Part shown: positions 16,601 through 23,083 of the stretch, in pieces
How positions within the stretch are numbered: position 1 is the first letter of the stretch
How the letters are laid out: every line of letters begins with the position of its first letter
Assembly (NCBI RefSeq): GCF_002592005.1
Contig: NZ_NVQF01000013.1
Span: 1 to 64,000, forward strand
DNA length: 64,000 nt
Reading direction: 5' to 3'
Source: Mycolicibacterium palauense
Lineage (GTDB): Bacteria; Actinomycetota; Actinomycetes; Mycobacteriales; Mycobacteriaceae
Translations under genes and position numbers: made by a program
The notes under the pieces: generated by a model
Database searches by the model: none
Told to the model about the DNA's origin: nothing
What the model saw: only the letters and a program-made list of their open reading frames with translations

Positions 16601-16905
16601 CGGCCCGGGAGCGAATCCGGCTCGGGCTCGAGCTGGCCGAGAGCACGGGAATGCACTTCTACGACGGCGAGCTCCTCCGGTTGCGCGCCCGCACGGTCGA
16701 TGACGGGCAGCAGCGCCGGTCCGACCTGACCGCGGCCCGCGAACTGACCCGCCAGCAACAGGCCAGACTGTTCGAATTGCGCACGGTCCTCGATCTTTTC
16801 GAACAGGACCCGGAGTCCTTTGCAGCCGAACTGTCCCACGTCGTGGCCGGGTTCGCCGACGACAGCTGCCCCGAAGTCGTCCGCGCCCGTTCCGTTCTCG
16901 GGTGA
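13696..16905 (+). CDS. Class III adenylyl cyclase fused to AAA/STAND ATPase
   Basis: 1069 residues. A short N-terminal helical segment precedes a class III cyclase domain (about residues 55-235) with the metal aspartates in FADLVDST and GDGLLAVFG, the adenine-selecting Lys in STKGDG, and the transition-state Asn and Arg in NLAARI, so it appears catalytically complete. An ATPase domain follows, with Walker A GDAGIGKSRL (about residue 280) and Walker B LVLVEDMHWFDED. The rest is TPR-like helices. It resembles the M. tuberculosis Rv1358/Rv2488c/Rv0386 group but ends without a LuxR helix-turn-helix, so output would be cAMP or protein contacts. Coupled on both sides by GTGA overlaps, which points to a direct role in this cluster. 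Confidence 0.9.
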   Translation: MSDAEQRPRVDELLDRACEAINAGDRATANVLAEQVLALDAGNAEAEDLLSAPVAHGEIRRLTIMFADLVDSTALSTRTEPEIYRTVVGRYRDDVLRIVGQFEGHIGSTKGDGLLAVFGHPVAHEDDAIRATQAGLDITRAISELTVAVRRRFGFDIAVRVGIHRGIVYLDTSQDDVYGLAANLAARICSVADPGTVAVSEAVEPLVVGRFDLEVQLPRKVKGVDDPIRYYRVLGERDVRPVSLGPLVGRDRELGHLRHSWEQVLANQLSTPGVALHGDAGIGKSRLAWSAVDLAERSHAVVLQLVGSPFHTDVGLRPFRRLLERRCGITRVSEPSERLTLLTRELVDRSLDPSTMIPLLAPILGIAPSAGYEPVQAEGRKLFELISAAVQDYLRACVRAVPALVLVEDMHWFDEDTVEAVQHLLASDLGGHVLVVMTSRNEIPFPADLVETFELRPLSDAEAEQLIAALHPDASPSQRSAVRMRCDGVPLYIEEVLAKLRELASDSAAMAGVPDSLYEALFARLRSSENSVRVVEAASIIGSRIERSLLLSAVDLTDAEVDEVMTQLVNSRVLEPLEADTWRFRHELLREVGSELAPPTLRRQLHSRIADSLLSAADSGNPDWPLIARHYENAGRLVEAATAYRHASLNAWQRGALGEARTYLTHAIAQIQRAEPTAARDRMEIALRQRRAMLAQAAEGVFSPNVAADFERCLHLCGNDFQDDDLFSTVMSLYPYYTMRADLQRAERLVRSIRASLTGPRQGYLPVNEFALGMLAWYRGDFGYAWSKMETAARSVSQQAVDELDKMLFMPNDATAGLYTHRALSRYVDGDVTAAETELAAAERRCSELPFPQGSFSLAYARQIEVLIRIEAGQLDRAAAAAVELEELGERHGFDSWAIAGTAQQAAVAALVALAEAEHAADPGALLAPHIATLDAIVSMWREVGVISLITFYDALLATLLLAAGQPATARERIRLGLELAESTGMHFYDGELLRLRARTVDDGQQRRSDLTAARELTRQQQARLFELRTVLDLFEQDPESFAAELSHVVAGFADDSCPEVVRARSVLG

Positions 16906-18977
16906 CCCGGCATCGGAGCAGGGTCGCCATCCTGGGCGGGGGGATGGCGGGCCTGGCCGCGGCGTGGCGGCTCAGCGAGCCGGGCTGGCGCGACGAGTTC
17001 GAGTCCATCACCGTGTATCAGCGCGGCTGGCGGCTCGGCGGTAAGGGCGCGTCGAGCCGCGGGGAGCACGGCCGGATCGAAGAGCACGGACTGCACATCT
17101 GGCTCGGCTCCTACGAGAACGCCTTCGCCCTGCTGCGCGAGTGCTATGCGGAACTGGACCGGGGCCGCACCGATCCGCGAGCACCGATCCAAAGCTGGCG
17201 CCAGGCGCTGGTTCCCGCCGAGAACCCCGGCCTGGCCGACCGTTTCGGCGACGAATGGCTGACCTGGCTCGGCACCCATCCCGGTGATCATCGCCTGCCG
17301 GGTGATCCCGATGCCACCGGCCGCGAGCTCACCGTGGTCTCGTTCCTCGACCGGGCGCTTCGACTGCTGCTGGCGTTCGTCGAGTCCCTGCGCGAGGCGA
17401 CCGCGAGCGATCTGCACCTGACGACCTCACCGGTGGCGCCACCCGCTCCGTCGGCGCAGGCGTCGGCCGTCCAGCGGGCGGTGCTCACGGCGCTGGCGGC
17501 CCTGGCCGAGCCCGACGCCGTCACCGGCGACGTGCTCGACACCGCACTGGGTGCGGTGCGGGAGGCCATCGACTATCAAACCCAACCCGCCCACCGCCGG
17601 GCGTGGCTGTTGATGTCTCTGGTCACCGCCGCGATCCGCGGCATCGTGGCGGACAACCTCGTCACCCGCGCAGACGGGTTCCGCGCCCTCAACGACGAGG
17701 AGTTCGGCGAGTGGATACTTCGCCACGGCGGACATCCCGACGTACTCGATTCGGCGATGGTGCGCGGGCTCTACGACCTCGTCTTCGGCTACGCGGATGC
17801 CGACCCGGAGCGGCCCGCCGTCTCCGCGGGGTTGATGGTGTTCCTGCTCGGCACCGCCCTGTTCGAGTACAAGGGTGCGTTCTTCTGGAAGATGACCGCC
17901 GGTATGGGCGATGTGGTGATCGCGCCGCTGTATCAGGCGCTACGCCGGCGCGGCGTGCGGTTCGAGTTCTTCCACCGCCTCGACGGGCTGCACCTGTCCG
18001 AAGACGGATGCGCGATCGACGCGATCACCCTGGGCCGTCAGGCAGGGCTGGCCGGGGACGCCGAGGCCTACGAGCCGCTGATCCGCGTCGGCGGGCTGCC
18101 GGTGTTTCCCGATCGGCCGCTGGCCGACCAGCTCGTCACCGATGTGCCCGGTACCTCGTCGCTGCCGGAATCCGAATCGCACTTCGCCGAGCGTGCCGAC
18201 ACGCAGAGCCGGGTTCTGCGGCGGGGCACCGACTTCGACGACGTGGTGCTGGCGGTATCGCTGGCCATGCTGCCGGTGGTCGCCGGCGAACTGATCGACG
18301 ACCGGCCGGAATGGAAGCAGATGGTCACGCGGGTGCGCACCGTCGCCACCCAGGCGTGTCAGGTCTGGTTCCGGCCGACCGAGGACGAACTGGGCTGGCC
18401 CAGGCCGGGCGCCACCGTCAGCGCCTACCTGCGCCCGTTCGAGACCTGGGCCTCCATGCCGCAGACGCTGTGGGCCGAACAGTGGCCGCACGACGACCGG
18501 CCGGGTGCGGTCGCGTATTTCTGCGGCAGTCTGGATGCCCCGTGGCCGCCGGGCGACGCGCCCGATCATGAGCACCCCGATGAGCACCCCGATGAGCACC
18601 CAGATGAGCACTATGTGCGCCGCTACCGCGAGCAGGTCCGCGCCGACGCCCTCGACCACCTGGCGCACAACCTGAAGCCGTTCTATCCGAACGCCGTCAC
18701 CGAGGACGGTTTCGATTGGAGCGTGCTGGCCGACATCTACGTCAGCGCGAACATCGATCCCTCCGACCGGTATGTGCAGTCGGTCCCCGGATCCGACCGT
18801 TACCGGTTGCGTCCCGACGAGAGTGGCTACGACAACCTGGTGCTCGCCGGGGACTGGACCGACTGCGGCATGAACGCGGGGTGCATCGAGGCGGCGGTGA
18901 TGTCGGGCCTTCAGGCCGCCAACGCGGTGCGCGGCCGCGCCCGCTTTCACCGCATCCGCGGCTACTGGCTGCCGTAG
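16902..18977 (+). CDS. FAD-dependent amine oxidase/phytoene desaturase-like oxidoreductase
   Basis: 691 residues. The N-terminal Rossmann FAD-binding motif is AILGGGMAGLAAAWRL (residues 9-24), followed by GGKGASSRG.HGRIEEHGLHIW, a signature of the COG3349-type uncharacterised flavoproteins related to phytoene desaturase and hydroxysqualene dehydroxylase. The C-terminal FAD contact is NLVLAGDWTDCGMNAGCIEA. No signal peptide. With an isoprenyl synthase in the same cluster, a desaturation, dehydroxylation or isomerisation of an isoprenoid is plausible but unproven. An acidic/His insert made of 12-bp repeats (18567-18611) sits in the C-terminal half. Last gene of the operon, convergent with the CGNR gene 16 bases away. 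Confidence 0.85.
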   Translation: MTRHRSRVAILGGGMAGLAAAWRLSEPGWRDEFESITVYQRGWRLGGKGASSRGEHGRIEEHGLHIWLGSYENAFALLRECYAELDRGRTDPRAPIQSWRQALVPAENPGLADRFGDEWLTWLGTHPGDHRLPGDPDATGRELTVVSFLDRALRLLLAFVESLREATASDLHLTTSPVAPPAPSAQASAVQRAVLTALAALAEPDAVTGDVLDTALGAVREAIDYQTQPAHRRAWLLMSLVTAAIRGIVADNLVTRADGFRALNDEEFGEWILRHGGHPDVLDSAMVRGLYDLVFGYADADPERPAVSAGLMVFLLGTALFEYKGAFFWKMTAGMGDVVIAPLYQALRRRGVRFEFFHRLDGLHLSEDGCAIDAITLGRQAGLAGDAEAYEPLIRVGGLPVFPDRPLADQLVTDVPGTSSLPESESHFAERADTQSRVLRRGTDFDDVVLAVSLAMLPVVAGELIDDRPEWKQMVTRVRTVATQACQVWFRPTEDELGWPRPGATVSAYLRPFETWASMPQTLWAEQWPHDDRPGAVAYFCGSLDAPWPPGDAPDHEHPDEHPDEHPDEHYVRRYREQVRADALDHLAHNLKPFYPNAVTEDGFDWSVLADIYVSANIDPSDRYVQSVPGSDRYRLRPDESGYDNLVLAGDWTDCGMNAGCIEAAVMSGLQAANAVRGRARFHRIRGYWLP
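18567..18611 (+). repeat. 12-bp tandem repeat encoding DEHP units
   Basis: About 3.75 copies of GATGAGCACCCC (18567-18578, 18579-18590, 18591-18602, partial to 18611) lie in frame in the FAD oxidoreductase gene and encode HEHPDEHPDEHPDEH. A slippage-prone, surface-exposed acidic/His loop; a metal-binding role is conceivable but unsupported. Confidence 0.9.
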
Positions 18978-18993
18978 CTCTCCGCCGGTGGGG

Positions 18994-19557
18994 TCAGTCC
19001 TCCCGGGCCTGCCGTTCCCGGTAGGCCGCCACGTGCTGGCGGTTGCCGCAGTTGCCGGTGTCACAGAAGATCCGGGAGCGGTTGCGGGACAGGTCGACCA
19101 ACGCCGCGTCGCAGTCCGGTGCCGCGCACAGCTTGAGCCGGCGCAGCTCGCCCACCCGGATCAGGTCGGCCAGCGCCATCGCCATCTCCGCGCCCATGCG
19201 TTGGGCCAGCGGATCGTGGATGGACGCCAGGTGCAGATGCCACTCGGGCATCTCGGGATGCCTGGTCAGCCAGGGCGAGGCCCGGGTGTCGGACAACAGC
19301 GCGTTGACCAGTCCGACGGTGCGCTCCTCGTCGTCGGTGACCGCCCACAGCCTGCCCAGCCGCTCCCGCAGCCGGTGCACCGCCTCCAGTTCCGCGTCGT
19401 CGTGGTCGCGGCGGCCGGTCCATCCGTAACCGTCCAGGTACTCGTCGAGCGCCGCCTGGTCACCGAGCTGTTCGCCGTCGATCCGATCGCTGTTGACCAG
19501 GGCACAGGCGGCGCGCAGTGTGAGCTCGGTGTCATGACTGAAATTCATTTGACTCAT
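18994..19557 (-). CDS. CGNR zinc-finger/ABATE-domain transcriptional regulator
   Basis: 187 residues. The N-terminal helical domain of the ABATE type is followed by a C-terminal zinc finger: C143AAPDC148 and C165DTGNC170GNRQHVAAYRER (numbering approximate), the CGNR signature. These proteins are presumed DNA-binding regulators. The gene is divergent from the EamA transporter, with an inverted repeat in the 92-bp gap, so it probably controls the exporter and itself. GGAGG (complement of 19560-19564) lies only 2 bases before the ATG at 19557 but 11 before the in-frame ATG at 19548, so the exact start is uncertain. Confidence 0.88.
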   Translation of the reverse strand: MSQMNFSHDTELTLRAACALVNSDRIDGEQLGDQAALDEYLDGYGWTGRRDHDDAELEAVHRLRERLGRLWAVTDDEERTVGLVNALLSDTRASPWLTRHPEMPEWHLHLASIHDPLAQRMGAEMAMALADLIRVGELRRLKLCAAPDCDAALVDLSRNRSRIFCDTGNCGNRQHVAAYRERQARED

Positions 19558-19563
19558 GACCTC

Positions 19564-19589
19564 CTTTGGTCATATCGTCACTACCAAAG
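19564..19589. promoter_or_regulatory. Inverted repeat operator between CGNR and EamA genes
   Basis: Perfect 7-bp arms CTTTGGT (19564-19570) and ACCAAAG (19583-19589) are separated by 12 bases. The repeat sits in an unusually AT-rich divergent gap and overlaps the ribosome binding region of the CGNR gene. The best candidate ligand is the CGNR protein. Confidence 0.6.
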
Positions 19590-19649
19590 CTGATTTTACT
19601 CATTACATCGCTCTGTTGCGTCCCCCCTGCCCGTCCCCCGAGGTGCCCC

Positions 19650-20696
19650 ATGTTGATGACCGAGCGCGCCGAGACCGCCACCACGTTCCGGCTCGGCATG
19701 CTGTTCGCGGTCGTGTCCGCGTTGTCCTTCGGGATGTCCGGTCCCTTCGCTCGGGCGCTGATGGAGGCCGGGTGGAGCCCCACCGCGGCGGTCACCGCCC
19801 GCCTCGCCGGCGGCGCCCTGCTCATGGCCGTCTACGCCACCCTCGTCAAGCCTGACTGGTGGCGCGAGTCGGCGCAGCACGCCCGCACCGTCGTGCTGTA
19901 CGGGCTGATCCCGATCGCGGGCGCCCAGCTGTGCTACTACAACGCGGTGGCACACCTGTCGGTGGGCGTCGCCCTGCTCCTCGAGTACGCCGCCCCGCTG
20001 CTGGTGGTGGGCTGGATCTGGCTCACCACCCGGCGCCGGCCCAGCGCCCGGACACTGGCCGGTGCGGGCCTGGCCGTCGCCGGGATCATGCTCGTGCTCA
20101 ACATCTTCACCGGAGCCCACATCAATGCCGTCGGCGTCGCGTGGGGCCTGGCCGCGGCCGTGTGCGCGGCCTGCTACTTCCTGATGAGCGACCAGGTCGG
20201 CGCCGACGGCACCGGGATCTCCCCGGTGACGCTGGCCGCCGGTGGACTCGTCGTCGGCGCGGCCGCGGTCGCGCTGCTCGGCGCCGCCGGCGTGATGCCG
20301 CTGACGTTCACCACCGCCGACGTGGTGATCGCCGGTTTCACCACGTCGTGGCTGGTCCCGGTGGTGTTGCTCGGTGTCGTCAGCACCGCCCTGGCCTACA
20401 CCCTGGGCATCCTCGGGGTCTCGAAGCTGCGGCCCGGGTTCGCCTCCCTGGTGGGGCTGGCCGAGGTCCTCTTCGCGGTGCTGTGGGCATGGTTGCTGGT
20501 CAGCGAGGCCATCACGCTCACCCAGGCGATCGGCGGGGCGGTCGTGCTGACCGGCCTGGCCCTGGCCCGCCGCGGCGACGACACCGCCGTGAGCCCGGGC
20601 CCCGCCGAGTCCGCCGAGGTCTCGGGGGCGACGATCGCCGCCGCGGGCTGGCCCGATACCGCCGCGACACCGCAGCCGGCCGAGCCGCAGGGGTAA
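19650..20696 (+). CDS. EamA/DMT-family drug/metabolite exporter
   Basis: 348 residues with ten hydrophobic helices arranged as two EamA repeats of five (about residues 12-140 and 155-290), then a hydrophilic Pro/Ala-rich tail. Members export amino acids, sugars, purines or drugs; the substrate cannot be read from sequence. ATG at 19650 is preceded by GAGG with 6-base spacing; a second ATG lies two codons later. Divergent from the CGNR regulator, which is the likely control protein. Confidence 0.9.
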   Translation: MLMTERAETATTFRLGMLFAVVSALSFGMSGPFARALMEAGWSPTAAVTARLAGGALLMAVYATLVKPDWWRESAQHARTVVLYGLIPIAGAQLCYYNAVAHLSVGVALLLEYAAPLLVVGWIWLTTRRRPSARTLAGAGLAVAGIMLVLNIFTGAHINAVGVAWGLAAAVCAACYFLMSDQVGADGTGISPVTLAAGGLVVGAAAVALLGAAGVMPLTFTTADVVIAGFTTSWLVPVVLLGVVSTALAYTLGILGVSKLRPGFASLVGLAEVLFAVLWAWLLVSEAITLTQAIGGAVVLTGLALARRGDDTAVSPGPAESAEVSGATIAAAGWPDTAATPQPAEPQG

Positions 20697-20760
20697 CACG
20701 GCAACCACCTCAGGACCGACTTCCGGAATACTTTAGGGAATGAATTCCGCGAGTGGTCGT

Positions 20761-20766
20761 TAAGAT
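20761..20766 (+). promoter_or_regulatory. -10 element of first cutinase gene (leaderless start)
   Basis: TAAGAT lies 6 bases before the GTG at 20773, so transcription would begin at or next to the start codon, giving a leaderless mRNA as is common in mycobacteria. No ribosome binding site precedes the GTG. A short inverted repeat, CGGAAT (20724-20729) and ATTCCG (20744-20749), lies just upstream. Confidence 0.5.
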
Positions 20767-20772
20767 CTTGAT

Positions 20773-21462
20773 GTGACGACCATCGGCAAGACCTCCCCGC
20801 TGTCTCAGTTGTCGCTACCGCGTCCACTGCGGCTGCTGCTTCCGATCGTGGCCGGGATCGTGGCCACCGTGGCCGGCGTGCTGGCTCCCGCCGCGCTGCC
20901 CACCGCCCGAGCGGCGGACTGCCCCCCGGTGGAGGTGGTCTTCGCCCGCGGCACCGACGAGCCCCCGGGCCTGGGCCGGGTGGGCGACGCCTTCGTCGGC
21001 TCGCTGCGCGGGAAGGTCAGCCAGGCGGTGGGCACCTATGCGGTCAACTACCCCGCCACCTACGACTTCCTGGCCGCGGCCCAGGGCGCCAACGACGCCA
21101 GCAACCACATCCAGTGGATGGTGGCCAACTGTCCGGCCACCCGGCTGGTACTCGGCGGCTACTCCCAGGGCGCGGCGGTGATCGATGTCATCACCTCGGT
21201 GCCCTTCCCCGCCGTCGGCTTCAACGCACCGCTGCCCGGCAACGTGCCCGACCACATCGCCGCGGTGGCCGTCTTCGGTAACCCCACCGCCAAGGTGGGC
21301 CTGCCCCTCACGGTCAGCCCGGTCTACGGCACCCGGGCCATCGACCTGTGCGAGGCCGGCGATCCGGTGTGCTCCGACGGCGACAACATTCCCGCGCACA
21401 GCGACTACGTGAATTCGGGCCTGACCAACCAGGCCGCATCCTTCGTCGCCGGGTTGCTGTGA
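20773..21462 (+). CDS. Secreted cutinase-family esterase, copy 1
   Basis: 229 residues. A basic N terminus and a hydrophobic signal segment end at ALPTARA, with mature protein from about ADCPP. The cutinase alpha/beta-hydrolase core has nucleophile GYSQG (about residue 135), the catalytic-Asp disulfide loop CEAGDPVC and the histidine in AHSDY. It corresponds to the Rv3451/Rv3452 position next to ESX-4 in M. tuberculosis. Substrates in the family range from cutin to polysorbates, lipids and phospholipids. GTG start, probably leaderless. Followed by two paralogues on the same strand. Confidence 0.93.
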   Translation: MTTIGKTSPLSQLSLPRPLRLLLPIVAGIVATVAGVLAPAALPTARAADCPPVEVVFARGTDEPPGLGRVGDAFVGSLRGKVSQAVGTYAVNYPATYDFLAAAQGANDASNHIQWMVANCPATRLVLGGYSQGAAVIDVITSVPFPAVGFNAPLPGNVPDHIAAVAVFGNPTAKVGLPLTVSPVYGTRAIDLCEAGDPVCSDGDNIPAHSDYVNSGLTNQAASFVAGLL

Positions 21463-21499
21463 TTCGGTTTTATCGGCTAAGTATGTGAGGATTACCGCT

Positions 21500-22192
21500 A
21501 TGATCGACGCCCCTCACGCCCGCCCAACGGTGCGCCGCCGTATGGCGGTCGCCGCCGCATCGGTGGCCGCGGCCGCATCGGTGGCCGCCGCCGTCGTCGT
21601 CGCACCGGCAGGCCTGCCCGTGGCGTCCGCCGCCCCGTGCCCGGATGTGGAGCTGGTGTTCGCCCGCGGCACCAGCGAGGCGCCCGGCATCGGCCGGGTC
21701 GGACAGGCGCTGGCCGACTCGCTGCACGGCCAGCTCGGTGGCCGCAGCCTGGGTATCTACGGCGTCAACTACCCCGCCACCTATGACTTCCTGGCCGCCG
21801 CCGACGGCGCCAACGACGCCACCAACCACATCGCGACGATGTCGCAGCAGTGCCCGAACACCCGCATCGTCCTCGGCGGCTACTCCCAGGGCGCCGCCGT
21901 GGTGGACATGCTCGCCGGCATCCCCCCGCTGGGCAACAAGATCGGCGAGGTCGGCTCCGCGCCGCCGCTGCCGGCCAGCCTGGTCGGAAACGTCGCCGCC
22001 GCAGCGGTCTTCGGCAACCCCGCCACGAAGTTCGGCAACCCGCTCTCGGGTGCGTTCGGGGGCCGCGCGATCGACCTGTGCAGCAACGGGGATCCGATCT
22101 GCTCGGACGGGCGCAATCCCTTCGCACACACCAACTACGAGTCCGGCCCGATGCCGGGCCAGGCCGCCGGATTCATCGTCGGATACGTTTAG
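21500..22192 (+). CDS. Secreted cutinase-family esterase, copy 2
   Basis: 230 residues; signal peptide ending near PVASA, mature protein from APCPD. Nucleophile GYSQG, acid loop CSNGDPIC and histidine in AHTNY form a complete triad. The ATG at 21500 is preceded by GAGG with 9-base spacing; a GTG five codons upstream is possible. Closely similar to copy 1 through the core (ARGT.E.PG.GRVG, YPATYDFLAAA.GANDA), indicating tandem duplication. The stop lies in the first unit of a 15-bp tandem repeat. Confidence 0.93.
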   Translation: MIDAPHARPTVRRRMAVAAASVAAAASVAAAVVVAPAGLPVASAAPCPDVELVFARGTSEAPGIGRVGQALADSLHGQLGGRSLGIYGVNYPATYDFLAAADGANDATNHIATMSQQCPNTRIVLGGYSQGAAVVDMLAGIPPLGNKIGEVGSAPPLPASLVGNVAAAAVFGNPATKFGNPLSGAFGGRAIDLCSNGDPICSDGRNPFAHTNYESGPMPGQAAGFIVGYV

Positions 22193-22224
22193 GCCGGATA
22201 CGTTTAGGCCGGATACGTTCAGCC
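22181..22224 (+). repeat. 15-bp tandem repeat at the end of cutinase copy 2
   Basis: Three units of GGATACGTTTAGGCC (22181-22195, 22196-22210, and a diverged third from 22211). The first unit contains the last codons and stop of cutinase 2, so the 3' end of the gene was copied outwards; the last unit supplies the -35-like TTCAGC of cutinase 3. Confidence 0.9.
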
Positions 22225-22246
22225 ACCCACCAACTTTCGCTACCAT
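22218..22246 (+). promoter_or_regulatory. Promoter of third cutinase gene
   Basis: TTCAGC (22218-22223), 17 bases, TACCAT (22241-22246). The -10 ends 7 bases before the GTG at 22254, consistent with a leaderless transcript starting at that codon. Confidence 0.4.
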
Positions 22247-22253
22247 GGGCCGG

Positions 22254-22907
22254 GTGAGTCTCGGTCGCGGTAGAGCACTGGCAGCCGGCCTGGTCGCCGC
22301 ACTGGCGGCGGTCCTGGCCGTCGCACTGCCGGCCACCGCTGCCGCCGCCGACTGTCCGGCAACCGAGCTGATCTTCGCCCGCGGCCGCCTCGAACCCGCC
22401 GGGGCCGGCCAGATCGGCAACGCCCTGGCCAGCGCGCTGCGCGCCAAGGGCGAGAACGTGTCCCTGTACGCGGTCGACTACCCCGCCAACACCGAGGTCG
22501 ACCTGGGCGCCAACGACATGAGCCAGCGCGTGCAGCAGACGATGGCCAACTGCCCCGATACCAGGATCGTGTTGGGCGGCTACTCCCTGGGAGCGGCCGT
22601 CACCGATGTGGTACTCGCCGTGCCGTTGTCGTTCTTCACCTTCAAGAAACCGCTGCCGCCCAACGCCTCCGACCACATCGCGGCGGTCGCCCTGTTCGGC
22701 AACGGCATCCAGTGGGTCGGCCCGATCTCCGCCTTCAACCCCGTCTACCGCGATCGCACCATCGAGCTCTGCCACGGCGACGACCCGATCTGCAACCCGA
22801 CCGACCCGGAGAACTGGGAGTCGTACTGGCCCGACCACCTCGCACCGGCCTACATCAGTGCCGGCATGGTGAACCAGGCCGCCGATTTCGTGGCCGGACG
22901 GCTCTAG
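22254..22907 (+). CDS. Secreted cutinase-family esterase, copy 3 (diverged)
   Basis: About 217 residues: short basic N terminus, signal segment ending PATAAAA, mature from ADCPA. The nucleophile motif is GYSLG rather than GYSQG, the acid loop is CHGDDPIC, and the histidine probably lies in PDHLAPAYIS, set in a longer insertion (NPTDPENWESYWPDH) than in copies 1 and 2. More diverged, so it may differ in substrate. GTG at 22254 fits a leaderless start; ATG at 22245 is the alternative and would overlap the -10. Confidence 0.9.
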   Translation: MSLGRGRALAAGLVAALAAVLAVALPATAAAADCPATELIFARGRLEPAGAGQIGNALASALRAKGENVSLYAVDYPANTEVDLGANDMSQRVQQTMANCPDTRIVLGGYSLGAAVTDVVLAVPLSFFTFKKPLPPNASDHIAAVALFGNGIQWVGPISAFNPVYRDRTIELCHGDDPICNPTDPENWESYWPDHLAPAYISAGMVNQAADFVAGRL

Positions 22908-23046
22908 ACAGGCGCCAATCAGGCCTCGGCGAGCCCCGAGCGTGTCCGCGCCGACGCCCGACAGACACCGCCCCCGGCGCTTCTTCGCACGCCTGACACG
23001 ACCCGACGGGTCGCCCTCCTGAGTTGCAGAGCCGGTCTTCCCGAAA

Positions 23047-23059
23047 ATAAGATCTAATA
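23047..23059. promoter_or_regulatory. GntR-type operator/-10, site 1
   Basis: ATAAGATCTAATA, identical to site 3 (29793-29805), with a further GATCT at 23063-23067. It lies 24 bases before the M20-like gene. TAAGAT inside it can serve as the -10, so a bound repressor would block transcription. The 176-base gap 22908-23083 holds otherwise only a small hairpin (CGACCC...GGGTCG, 22999-23013) after the cutinase. Confidence 0.65.
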
Positions 23060-23083
23060 CACGATCTGATGGAAGGTTCCTCG

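Noticed and set aside
9550..18977. Family 2 encapsulin locus with isoprenyl synthase cargo
   Set aside because: None of the proteins shows the HK97-type shell fold or an encapsulin-like sequence, and no shell gene is nearby.
20761..20768. TAAGATCT before the first cutinase as another GntR site
   Set aside because: Only 8 bases agree with the 13-mer and the flanks differ; it is better explained as a -10 hexamer at the expected distance from a leaderless start.
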